This document shows, piece after piece, positions 1-8,194 of a stretch of 64,000 bases of DNA; the stretch's first letter is position 1; every line of letters begins with the position of its first letter. Both the position numbers and the translations under genes were made by a program. Where the stretch lies: the NCBI GenBank assembly GCA_963742955.1, contig CAVUOA010000008.1, forward strand, positions 1,984,001 to 2,048,000, given 5' to 3'. This stretch comes from CAVUOA01 sp963742955. GTDB taxonomy: Bacteria; Bacteroidota; Ignavibacteria; Tepidaquicellales; OLB5. The notes under the pieces were generated by a model, which had not been told where the DNA came from, ran no database searches, and saw only the letters and a list, made by a program, of their open reading frames with translations.

Positions 1-123
1 TTGTCGTATTAAAATTGATAAAAAGTATTATATATTAGTGTGCGGCAGAAAACCTGCGTATTCCCACCATTGTGATGCAGGATAAATTAATATTTCCAAA
101 ATTATATTTGGAGAAATAATAAT

Positions 124-1374
124 ATGAACGCCCGCAAAATAATATCTTTTCTTTTTCTTTTCATAATTACTCAATCTTTATATTCTCAGTCTGGGTGGAT
201 AAAGCTAGGCTTGACAGCAGATCTTGAATTTGACGGAGTCTGGTTTGTTAATGAAAACACAGGTTTCGTAGGTGCGGTTTGGTATGATACGTCTGTAATC
301 TATAAAACAACAAATTCAGGATTGAATTGGAATGCAGTTTACACCGGTGGAGATGGAGGTTACGTATCATTATTCTTTTTGAATGAGAATACGGGTTTTG
401 CAACAAACAGAGGTATACTTAAAACCACAAACCGCGGTTTAAGCTGGGAAAGTGTGTATACAGGTTACAATGTTTTGTTTTCAATTTTGTTTACAAGTTC
501 AGATACTGGATACGCATGCGGAAAGTATCGCACCATGCTTAAAACTACAAACGGCGGAGGAATTTGGATTGCGCAAACAATTAGCTCAACACATAATCAA
601 AATTTATGCTTTATTAATAACAATACCGGATTTACAGTTTGTGAAGATAATTATGTTATTAAAACTACCGATGGTGGTGAAAATTGGATAAAAAAATATT
701 TAAATGATACTGCGATTTTATATGGGGTTTGTTTCATTAATCCAAACACAGGGTTTTGCTGTGGTAAAGATTATTGGGGAAAGTATATTGCCCGAACTAC
801 AAATGGCGGTGAGAATTGGAATGAGACAGAGATTAGCCCGATGGGTAGAATTAACCGGATAAAATTTGTTAACAGTCAAACGGGCTATGCAGTGGGTACA
901 TCTTTTCTTAAGACTACAAATGCAGGCGTGTCATGGCAAATTCAGCAAGATTTAATATCAACAGATTTGTATTCGGTTTATTTTATCAACGTCCTCACAG
1001 GCTATGCCTGTGGCATGAGTGTTTTATACAAAACCACAACCGGCGGCGAACCCATCGGCATCCAGCCAATCAGCAATGAGGTACCAAATCAGTTCTCATT
1101 ATACCAAAATTATCCTAACCCATTTAACCCGGTTACCATAATAAAATTCCAAATTCCTGCTACTCCCCTCTCCTCCATAGGAGAGGGGCTGGGGGTGAGG
1201 TTGTCAATCTACGACCTCCTCGGCAGAGAAGTTGCTGAAATTATTAATGAGGGGCTTTCTCCCGGCACGTATGAAGTCCAATGGGATGCCTCCAACTTTG
1301 CAAGCGGTATTTATTTTTATCGTTTAGAAACAGATAAGTTTACTCAAACAAAGAAGATGGTTTTGATAAAGTAA
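124..1374 (+). CDS. Secreted YCF48/BNR-repeat protein with T9SS sorting domain (paralogue 1)
   Basis: A predicted extracellular beta-propeller-like protein. Residues 1 to about 22 form a signal peptide ending near YSQSGW. About seven repeats of roughly 40 residues follow, each with a TGF/TGY turn and a KTTNGGxxW motif, as in YCF48/photosystem-assembly-like and BNR repeats. Residues from about 325 are a type A T9SS C-terminal sorting domain (NYPNPFNP ... GREV ... GTYEVQWDAS ... KKMVLIK). The start is supported by a GGAG ribosome site 10 nt upstream. A palindromic element is translated in frame at 1161-1200. The YCF48 name reflects fold only; nothing here suggests a photosynthetic role. The ligand or function is unknown; surface attachment or adhesion is an inference. 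Confidence 0.9.
   Translation: MNARKIISFLFLFIITQSLYSQSGWIKLGLTADLEFDGVWFVNENTGFVGAVWYDTSVIYKTTNSGLNWNAVYTGGDGGYVSLFFLNENTGFATNRGILKTTNRGLSWESVYTGYNVLFSILFTSSDTGYACGKYRTMLKTTNGGGIWIAQTISSTHNQNLCFINNNTGFTVCEDNYVIKTTDGGENWIKKYLNDTAILYGVCFINPNTGFCCGKDYWGKYIARTTNGGENWNETEISPMGRINRIKFVNSQTGYAVGTSFLKTTNAGVSWQIQQDLISTDLYSVYFINVLTGYACGMSVLYKTTTGGEPIGIQPISNEVPNQFSLYQNYPNPFNPVTIIKFQIPATPLSSIGEGLGVRLSIYDLLGREVAEIINEGLSPGTYEVQWDASNFASGIYFYRLETDKFTQTKKMVLIK
1161..1200. repeat. Palindromic element inside the sorting-domain coding region
   Basis: A GC-rich inverted repeat (CCCCTCTCC ... GGAGAGGGG followed by GGGGGTGAGG) is read through in frame and encodes about 14 extra residues between the KFQIP strand and the LSIYDLLG strand. 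Paralogues without an element, such as the one starting at 40232, have only a short loop here. Confidence 0.75.
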
Positions 1375-1380
1375 GTAGAT

Positions 1381-1432
1381 ACTCATCCGACGACCTGCCT
1401 ACAGCAGGCAGGCTCGGAGTCATAGGACGAGT
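1381..1432. repeat. 52-bp intergenic palindromic repeat, copy 1
   Basis: Outer arms ACTC(A/G)TCC and GGACGAGT surround an inner CCTGCCT/AGGCAGG hairpin. Copies with a few mismatches lie downstream of each of the four tandem paralogues (3588-3639, 4916-4967, 7104-7155). It could act as a transcription-attenuating hairpin or be a mobile REP-like element. There is no T-tract, so it is not a classical terminator. Confidence 0.85.
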
Positions 1433-1445
1433 GGAAAATTTTAAA

Positions 1446-3581
1446 ATGAAAAAAATATTTTACATATTTCTGATTACTCAGTTAAGTATTAGCTTAAGTT
1501 ATTCACAATCGGGGTGGTTTTGGCAGAACCCATTGCCGCAGGGGGAAAATATAACTAACATGACCTGCATACAAAACAGCTTGCTATTTTATATCACCGG
1601 AGGAGGCACTGTAATGAAGAACTCAATTGGTAACTCTGATTATGATATTCAAAAGATTTCAGATAACAGCTTGAGTTCAATATATTTTATTAACGAGGTA
1701 ACAGGTTTTATATCAGCAAACTACAGCGGTGAAATTTTTAAAACAACCAATGCAGGAATAAACTGGTTTTTATCTTCAAAACTGCCCGAAATGTATATCT
1801 ATGGAATTGAATTTGTAAATGCTTCAACAGGCTTTTTGGCAGGGTCCAGTGTCTTTAAAACGACTAACGGAGGTATAAATTGGCTTCAGATATTTACTAA
1901 TGCAAATGCAAGATCAATGGATTTCGTTAATTTAAACACAGGTTATATATGCGGCTGGGAGGGTTTGTTAAAGAAAACAACAGATGGGGGTTTGAACTGG
2001 GTACAACTTGTATCAGGTACTAATAATTATTTATTATCCATAAAGTTTATAGATGCTTTAACCGGATTTACTGCAGGAGATCACGGCTTTATATTGAAGA
2101 CAACAAATGGAGGATTAAATTGGATTAATAAGAACGAAAACGGTTCCGGTGTATATTTAACTCTCTTTTTATTGAATCCTAATACTGGATTTGCATTGGG
2201 AAATGATGGAGTTTTTACATTAACTACAAACGGCGGTGAAAATTGGCAGGCTGAGCGCCATATATGTTCAAAATATCTAACTTCACAATTTTTTATTAAT
2301 TCTCAATCAGGATTTGCAGCCGGTCAGGATGGAATAATTTTAGAATCTGTTGACGGAGGAACATATTGGACTCAAAAAAACACATTATAACTGATGTTAA
2401 TCTGAATGATGTTTGTTTTAGTTCATCAGGTAAAGGGTTTATATCAGGAAGTTCAGGGAAACTGTTAACTACAACGAACGGCGGTCAAAACTGGAACATC
2501 ACCGGATTTCCTGACTCAATCTCGTTGATTACAATAAGCTTCATCAATGCACAGACAGGTTTTTTAGGATGCAGTCATGGCATTATCTATAAAACAATAA
2601 ATGGGGGCACAAATTGGACACTGGTTAACAGTGAGCCATATTATTTTTCACCGGTAAGCGCAATAAACTTTCCCGGCCCTGTTACAGGTTACGCTGCAAT
2701 AGGAGGCGGCATTGTTAAAAAAACTACTAACGGAGGAACTAATTGGTTTACAACAGTACAATATTTTAACCCTACATTTTATTCATTGTATTTTATTAAT
2801 AACGATACTGGTTTCGCTGCCGGTAATAACCCGGGAGCTATCTATGAAACAACAAATGGGGGTTATAACTGGTTCTCGAGAACTGGAGGTATAAGTAATT
2901 ACATGTATTCTGTTTGGTTTATAAATTCAAACACAGGATTTGCGGGAGCTGATCACTCGAGAATTTTCAAAACTACAAATTGCGGGCTTAACTGGTCAAT
3001 GATTTTTGAAGGAAACTATTCATATAATATGAAGCTTCAGTTTCTTAATGAGACTACAGGTTTTGCAAGCGGTCAATCGGGACAATTCCTTAAAACATCA
3101 AATGGTGGGATTAATTGGACCCAGCAAAGGGTGGTGTTGACCAAGGATTTTAACTCATTATATTTTATTAATTCCAGTACTGGATTCCTGGTGGGGAGTA
3201 ACGGCACCATCCTCAAAACTACCACCGGCGGCGAGCCCATCGGCATCCAGCCAATCAGCAATGAGGTACCAAATCAGTTTCATTATACCAGAATTATCCA
3301 AATCCGTTTAATCCGAGTTACGAAGATAAAGTTCAGCCTCCCCTCCCCCTCTAAAGGGAGGGGTATACTCGGCTCGACTTATTATCTATGATGTACTTGG
3401 TAGACGAGTTGCAGATTTAATTCCTGCCCCTGGAGGACAGGAGGGGCTTTCTCCCGGCACATATGAAGTCGATTGGAATGCCTCCAACTTTGCCAGCGGA
3501 GTATATTTTTACCAATTATCAATTAACAATGATGCTTCGACTCCGCTCAGCATTACTAAGAAAATGGTTTTGATAAAGTAA
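1446..3581 (+). pseudogene. Secreted YCF48/T9SS protein, paralogue 2, broken by several indels
   Basis: Three consecutive reading frames together encode one full-length paralogue: signal peptide (same as paralogues 3 and 4), about 14 KTTNGG repeats and a T9SS sorting domain ending MVLIK. The first break is a one-base loss in the A-run at about 2374-2380. A compensating pair lies near 3278 (one base missing) and 3319 (one base extra), and a further break lies near 3370 at a palindromic element. The ATG at 1446 is preferred over an in-frame ATG at 1431 because the paralogues share MKKIFYIF. It is either a real pseudogene or a consensus error; the mix of homopolymer and non-homopolymer indels leaves this open. 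Confidence 0.8.
3336..3372. repeat. Palindromic element in the sorting-domain region of paralogue 2
   Basis: CCCCTCCCCCTCT followed by an AAAGGGAGGGG arm occupies the same sorting-domain loop as the elements in paralogues 1, 3 and 4, but with a different sequence. The reading frame is lost just after it. Confidence 0.6.
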
Positions 3582-3587
3582 GTACAT

Positions 3588-3639
3588 ACTCGTCAGACGA
3601 CCTGCCTGCAGCAGGCATGCTCGGAGTCATAGGACGAGT
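3588..3639. repeat. 52-bp intergenic palindromic repeat, copy 2
   Basis: Same repeat as at 1381-1432, between paralogues 2 and 3. The inner arm reads GGCATGC rather than GGCAGGC. Confidence 0.8.
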
Positions 3640-3652
3640 GGAAAATTTTAAA

Positions 3653-4909
3653 ATGAAAAAAATATTTTACATATTTCTGATTACTCAGTTAAGTATTAGT
3701 TTAAGTTATTCTCAATCGGGGTGGGTTATACAGAACTATTTACCAGACAGAACAATTTATTCGGTTTATTTTATAAATTCAGAAACTGGTTTTGCAGGAG
3801 GTGATGGAATTTTTCTTATCACGTCAAACGGAGGAATTAATTGGATTTCACAATCATATGGGTCACAGTATGCATATCTCGATTTTTATTTCATCAATAA
3901 TCTTACAGGCTTTACTTTAGGTTCTAGTAACGGTTCTAATATTCTTAAAACTACAAATGAAGGCGAAACCTGGACAGTAAAATATTCCACATCAAATATT
4001 GTATTTGGTACTATCTTTTTTGAAAATGACAATACCGGTTATGCCGCAGGAAGTTATGTAAACATTGTAAAAACTACAAATTCCGGTGAAAACTGGTTTA
4101 GTATAGCATCACAGCAAACAGGCAGTATCCGTTCTATATTTTTTACAGGAAATGGTACAGGGTATGCGGCGGGTGGTGATTTCACTTTGGGTTCATACAG
4201 CAGAATTTGGAAAACAACTAATGGGGGAATAAATTGGTCAATATTACCAAATGCACCTAATTTAGAGTTTTCATATGAAACTATTTTTTTTGTTAATAGC
4301 AGTACAGGATTTGCCGGGGGTGTTGACAGGGTTGTAAAAACTACGGATGGAGGTAATAACTGGAGCATATATGGTTCACCTGTTTCATATGTTAACTCTA
4401 TTGTTTTCGTAAACCAGAATATAGGATATGCCTCAGGAAACATATATATATATAAAACCACAAATTGCGGTTTAAATTGGAATCAACAAGTTCGTTTGGA
4501 TTCACTAAGTTTATCCGATATTTTTTTTACAAATGAATATACAGGTTATGCTGTTGGAGCACCTGCAGTAATACTCAAAACCACCACCGGCGGCGAACCC
4601 ATCGGCATCCAGCCAATCAGCAATGAGGTACCAAATCAGTTCTCATTATTTCAAAATTATCCTAACCCGTTTAACCCAAGTACTAAGATTAAGTTCTCCA
4701 TTCCCCCTTTGAAGGGGGCTAGGGGGATGACCAGCCTCATCATTTACGATATTCTCGGCAGAGAAGTTGCTGAAATTATTAATGAAGGGCTTTCTCCCGG
4801 CACGTATGAAGTCCAGTGGGATGCCTCCAACTTTGCCAGCGGTATTTATTTTTATCGTTTAGAAACAGATAAGTTTACTCAAACAAAGAAAATGGTTTTG
4901 TTAAAGTAA
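3653..4909 (+). CDS. Secreted YCF48/BNR-repeat protein with T9SS sorting domain (paralogue 3)
   Basis: About 418 residues from the ATG at 3653. An in-frame ATG at 3617 would add a tail encoded by the palindromic repeat, so it is rejected. The signal peptide (FYIFLITQLSISLSYSQSGW) is the same as in paralogues 2 and 4. About seven KTTNGGxNW repeats precede a T9SS sorting domain that carries an in-frame palindromic element (IPPLKGARGMTSLIIYD). The 3' end, from KTTTGGEPIGIQP onwards, is nearly identical in DNA to paralogue 1, while the repeat core diverges. Likely cell-surface or secreted; partner unknown. Confidence 0.88.
   Translation: MKKIFYIFLITQLSISLSYSQSGWVIQNYLPDRTIYSVYFINSETGFAGGDGIFLITSNGGINWISQSYGSQYAYLDFYFINNLTGFTLGSSNGSNILKTTNEGETWTVKYSTSNIVFGTIFFENDNTGYAAGSYVNIVKTTNSGENWFSIASQQTGSIRSIFFTGNGTGYAAGGDFTLGSYSRIWKTTNGGINWSILPNAPNLEFSYETIFFVNSSTGFAGGVDRVVKTTDGGNNWSIYGSPVSYVNSIVFVNQNIGYASGNIYIYKTTNCGLNWNQQVRLDSLSLSDIFFTNEYTGYAVGAPAVILKTTTGGEPIGIQPISNEVPNQFSLFQNYPNPFNPSTKIKFSIPPLKGARGMTSLIIYDILGREVAEIINEGLSPGTYEVQWDASNFASGIYFYRLETDKFTQTKKMVLLK
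4701..4732. repeat. In-frame palindromic element (CCCCCTTTGAAGGGGG type)
   Basis: An inverted repeat of CCCCCTT and AAGGGGG followed by CTAGGGGGATGAC, read in frame as PPLKGARGMTS in the sorting-domain loop. Related copies lie at 6874, 18671, 19956 and 21274, and one is intergenic at 15411. Confidence 0.8.
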
Positions 4910-4915
4910 GTAAAT

Positions 4916-4967
4916 ACTCGTGCGACGACCTGCCTGCAGCAGGCAGGCTCGGAGTCGTAGGACGAGT
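4916..4967. repeat. 52-bp intergenic palindromic repeat, copy 3
   Basis: Same repeat as at 1381-1432, between paralogues 3 and 4, 13 bp before the ATG of the latter. Confidence 0.85.
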
Positions 4968-4979
4968 GGAAAATTTTAA

Positions 4980-7097
4980 ATGAAAAAAATATTTTACATA
5001 TTTCTGATTACTCAGTTAAGTATTAGTTTAAGTTATTCCCAATCGGGGTGGTTTTGGCAGAACCAAACACCTTTAAATGTTCATTTTGAAGGTTCTTGTT
5101 TTGATGGAGAGAACGCATTTTACATTTGCGGCGGAGGGACATTAATAAAGTCGACCGATAACGGGACATTTTGGTATTCACTAACCACCGGTGTTGATGT
5201 TCCAATGACATCAATTTATTTTGTTAATGCAAATACAGGGTATGTGGTTTGCCAGAAGGGAGTGATTATCAAAACTACGAATTCAGGTTTTAATTGGCAA
5301 TCTGAGGTTACCGACACAAATATTTATTATAATTCCGTTTGGTTTACCGATGCAAATACAGGGTATATTGGCGGTGTGAATATTATATATAGCAGCGGAA
5401 TACTTTTGAAAACTACTAATGGAGGAAATAACTGGCAAATTAAGTACACATCAAATAATCTGTTAACCGGCATAAGTTTTGTTGATTCAAATACCGGATT
5501 TGCAGCTATGACTGAAGGAATAATTTTGAAGACTACAAATAGGGGGGATAACTGGAGTGTAAATATATTAAGCTCCGGATTGAATGCTCTTTCTTTCATC
5601 AATTCATTAACCGGGTTTGTATGCGGAACCTCCGGAATCGTATTTAAAACAACTGATTGCGGTTCCAATTGGCAAACAATTTTTACAGGAGATAATAACT
5701 ACTTAAGTTCTATTTGCTTCGTAAATGAAAATACAGGATTCATTACGGATATAAACGGAGATCTTCTCCGCACAACAAATTCAGGAATTAATTGGAACAT
5801 TACTGCGGTTAGCAGTCATTGGCTTACTTCAGTATGCTTCAGAAATTCAAATACCGGAATTATCTGCGGCTGGAATGGCACAAATTTAAGAACAACTAAT
5901 GGCGGCATCAACTGGATCGCGCAGGAAGCAATAACTACAGAAAACCTCAACACGCTATTTTTCGTTAATCCAGCTACCGGATTTATTGGCGGGATGAACG
6001 GAACTATACTTAAAACAACGAACTATGGGGATGAATGGATTAAAACTCAATTATTGGATCCAAGAGGGTTGCTGTCTTTTTCATTTATTAATCCTGCAAT
6101 TGGTTTTGCTTGCGGAGAAAACGGACTACTGCTGAAAACAACCAATTCAGGTATAAATTGGAATCTTGTTAGTACTAACTATTCTAATACTTTTGTCGGG
6201 ATCAAAATGTATGATTCAGTGAGTATTATACTGATTGATGAGCCGGGCAGAGTGCTCAAATCAACAAATTCAGGAACCAACTGGATATTGTTATCGGATA
6301 TACAGGCATTTACCTTGAAGAATGTAAATTTTATTGATACTCAATTGATTTATACATTTGGAATATTGGGTGAAATACATAAATCAACGGATAGGGGATT
6401 GACATGGCTGGATCTGCATAATCTTGCTATGGACGAAATATATTCATCTTGTTTTTTGAATCGGGATACCGGCTATGTAGTAGGTAATTATACAAGAATA
6501 GCTAAAACATCAAATGGCGGATATAATTGGACAGTTTTGTACTCCAATAATCATGGTGCATTGAATACAGTTTTTTTCAACAACGATAGTATGGGATATG
6601 TTGGAGGAGACGGGGGTATCATAATGAAAACAGTTAATTCTGGCCTTAATTGGTATGAACAGTCTTCCTGGACAATATCTACTTTGAATTCAATATATTT
6701 CTCTGATATTGAAAGTGGTTTTGCAGTTGGTAATGTAGGCACAATACTTAAAACAACCAATGGCGGCGAACTAATTGGTATCCAGCCAATAGGCACAGTA
6801 ATTCCTAATCAGTTTACATTATTCCAAAATTATCCTAACCCGTTTAATCCAAGTACTAAGATTAAGTTCTCCATTCCCCCTTTGAAGGGGGCTCGGGGGA
6901 TGACCAGCCTCATCATTTACGATATCCTCGGCAGAGAAGTTGCTGAGATTATTAATGAGGGGCTTTCTCCCGGCACTTACGAAGTCCAATGGGATGCCTC
7001 CAACTTTGCCAGCGGTATTTATTTTTATCAATTATTAATTAACAATGATGCTTCGACTCCGCTCAGCATTACTAAGAAAATGGTTTTAATAAAATAA
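4980..7097 (+). CDS. Large secreted YCF48/BNR-repeat protein with T9SS sorting domain (paralogue 4)
   Basis: A protein of 705 residues, the longest of the tandem family. After the signal peptide shared with paralogues 2 and 3, about 14 repeats of about 40 residues with KTTNxGxNW motifs would form one or two propellers. They are followed by a T9SS type A sorting domain with the palindromic element in frame. The C-terminal LINNDASTPLSITKKMVLIK tail is shared with broken paralogue 2, while paralogues 1 and 3 end in ETDKFTQTKKMVL. This mosaic of shared tails suggests exchange between copies. No catalytic domain is visible. Confidence 0.88.
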   Translation: MKKIFYIFLITQLSISLSYSQSGWFWQNQTPLNVHFEGSCFDGENAFYICGGGTLIKSTDNGTFWYSLTTGVDVPMTSIYFVNANTGYVVCQKGVIIKTTNSGFNWQSEVTDTNIYYNSVWFTDANTGYIGGVNIIYSSGILLKTTNGGNNWQIKYTSNNLLTGISFVDSNTGFAAMTEGIILKTTNRGDNWSVNILSSGLNALSFINSLTGFVCGTSGIVFKTTDCGSNWQTIFTGDNNYLSSICFVNENTGFITDINGDLLRTTNSGINWNITAVSSHWLTSVCFRNSNTGIICGWNGTNLRTTNGGINWIAQEAITTENLNTLFFVNPATGFIGGMNGTILKTTNYGDEWIKTQLLDPRGLLSFSFINPAIGFACGENGLLLKTTNSGINWNLVSTNYSNTFVGIKMYDSVSIILIDEPGRVLKSTNSGTNWILLSDIQAFTLKNVNFIDTQLIYTFGILGEIHKSTDRGLTWLDLHNLAMDEIYSSCFLNRDTGYVVGNYTRIAKTSNGGYNWTVLYSNNHGALNTVFFNNDSMGYVGGDGGIIMKTVNSGLNWYEQSSWTISTLNSIYFSDIESGFAVGNVGTILKTTNGGELIGIQPIGTVIPNQFTLFQNYPNPFNPSTKIKFSIPPLKGARGMTSLIIYDILGREVAEIINEGLSPGTYEVQWDASNFASGIYFYQLLINNDASTPLSITKKMVLIK
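6874..6904. repeat. In-frame palindromic element (CCCCCTTTGAAGGGGG type)
   Basis: Nearly identical to the element at 4701 and in the same position of the sorting domain. One base differs (GCTCGGGGG against GCTAGGGGG) and the frame is kept. Confidence 0.8.
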
Positions 7098-7103
7098 GTA
7101 CAT

Positions 7104-7155
7104 ACTCGTCCGACGACCTGCCTACAGCAGGCAGGCTCGGAATCATAGTACGAGT
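7104..7155. repeat. 52-bp intergenic palindromic repeat, copy 4
   Basis: Last copy of the tandem repeat, between paralogue 4 and the convergent glycosyltransferase gene. The right arm reads TAGTACGAGT, so the outer stem has a mismatch. Confidence 0.8.
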
Positions 7156-7157
7156 AA

Positions 7158-8183
7158 CTACAGATTTGATGTTATCTTAAAATAAATCGCTTCCGGAAGG
7201 ATTTCCTTCATGCACTTAAAATGAACTTTGGGACAGCTTTCTCTGCCGATGTGGGAGCACGGTCTGCATTTCAACCCTTTGTTTTCTATTACAGATGAGT
7301 TTTCCGTTTGCGGGTAAAAGCCGAATTCCCTTACCGAGCTTCCCGCTATCATTAAAAGAGGCGCTCCAACAGCTTCGGCTATATGCATTGGTCCCGTATC
7401 ACCGCAAATTACAAGCCTGCACTTCTTCATCAGCTCAGAGATTTCCAAAACACTCAGCTTATCACATAAGTCATAAACGTTTTTCCCTGTTCCCGATTTT
7501 ATTTTTTCAATATTGGTCTTATCATTTCCTTTTCCGATTAACAGAAAAGTGTATTTTTCCGAATCAAACTTTTTTATTAGCTCTGCATAATATTCTGCGG
7601 GATATGTTTTTGTAAAATGTTTTGCGCCGGGAACGATGCAGATAAGATTGCTCTTATCATTTAAACAGTATTCTTTTAAAATTATTTCTGTCTTGTTCTT
7701 TGCATCTTCATCAGTAAATATTTCCGGTTTGTATTGAGTCGAATCAGCATTAATAATTTTTCCCAGTGTTTGAATATATCTCCCGGAAATCGGCGGCAGG
7801 TTTTTCAGCATATTAATCTTAAATTTCACAAGGAGAAATTTTCTGAATGGATACTTTTTGAATTTCAAAAACCTTGCGTCGAAGAAAAGTCTTAAATAAA
7901 ATGTTCTCAGGTTGTTATGAAGGTCAATTACAAGGTCATAATGGCTTGATTTTAACTGCTTTTTAAGCGCTCTAAGTCCCTTAAAATCAAGGTTGTTATC
8001 AACGGGTATGATTTTGTTTATGTTAGGATTAAGTCTTATAACATCAGTATAATCCGATTTTGTGAGGTAATCAATTTCAGCATCGGGGAATTTTTCCCTA
8101 AGTACTTTAAGAGCAGGGGTGGTGAGTATTATATCGCCTAAAGAAGAGAATCTTATTACTAATATTCGTTTGTATTCAGGCAC
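7158..8183 (-). CDS. Glycosyltransferase family 9 (heptosyltransferase-like)
   Basis: Similar to ADP-heptose:LPS heptosyltransferases (WaaF/WaaC, GT9), which add heptose to the LPS inner core at the cytoplasmic face of the inner membrane. It opens with RILVIRFSSLGDIILTTPALKVLREKFP, typical of the family. The C-terminal half has the donor-binding CGDTGPMHIAEAVGAP segment. At 341 residues it is full length. The start lies 11 bp downstream of bshC on the same strand, so the two are probably co-transcribed with the genes to 10.7 kb. The exact sugar acceptor cannot be read from sequence. Confidence 0.85.
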   Translation of the reverse strand: MPEYKRILVIRFSSLGDIILTTPALKVLREKFPDAEIDYLTKSDYTDVIRLNPNINKIIPVDNNLDFKGLRALKKQLKSSHYDLVIDLHNNLRTFYLRLFFDARFLKFKKYPFRKFLLVKFKINMLKNLPPISGRYIQTLGKIINADSTQYKPEIFTDEDAKNKTEIILKEYCLNDKSNLICIVPGAKHFTKTYPAEYYAELIKKFDSEKYTFLLIGKGNDKTNIEKIKSGTGKNVYDLCDKLSVLEISELMKKCRLVICGDTGPMHIAEAVGAPLLMIAGSSVREFGFYPQTENSSVIENKGLKCRPCSHIGRESCPKVHFKCMKEILPEAIYFKITSNL

Positions 8184-8194
8184 ATCTAAAATGT

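Noticed and set aside
4054..4461. Long antisense frames inside the YCF48 genes (also near 3073, 5327, 6551)
   Set aside because: They mirror the repeat codon pattern of the plus-strand genes, have no ribosome site or family resemblance, and are expected shadows.
124..7097. YCF48-like repeats as evidence for photosystem assembly
   Set aside because: The repeats also occur widely in secreted proteins of non-photosynthetic bacteria. These proteins have signal peptides and T9SS sorting domains, and no photosynthesis gene is in the window.
1381..7155. The four regularly placed 52-bp repeats as a CRISPR-like array
   Set aside because: They are separated by whole genes of 1.3-2.1 kb, not short spacers, and no cas gene is present.
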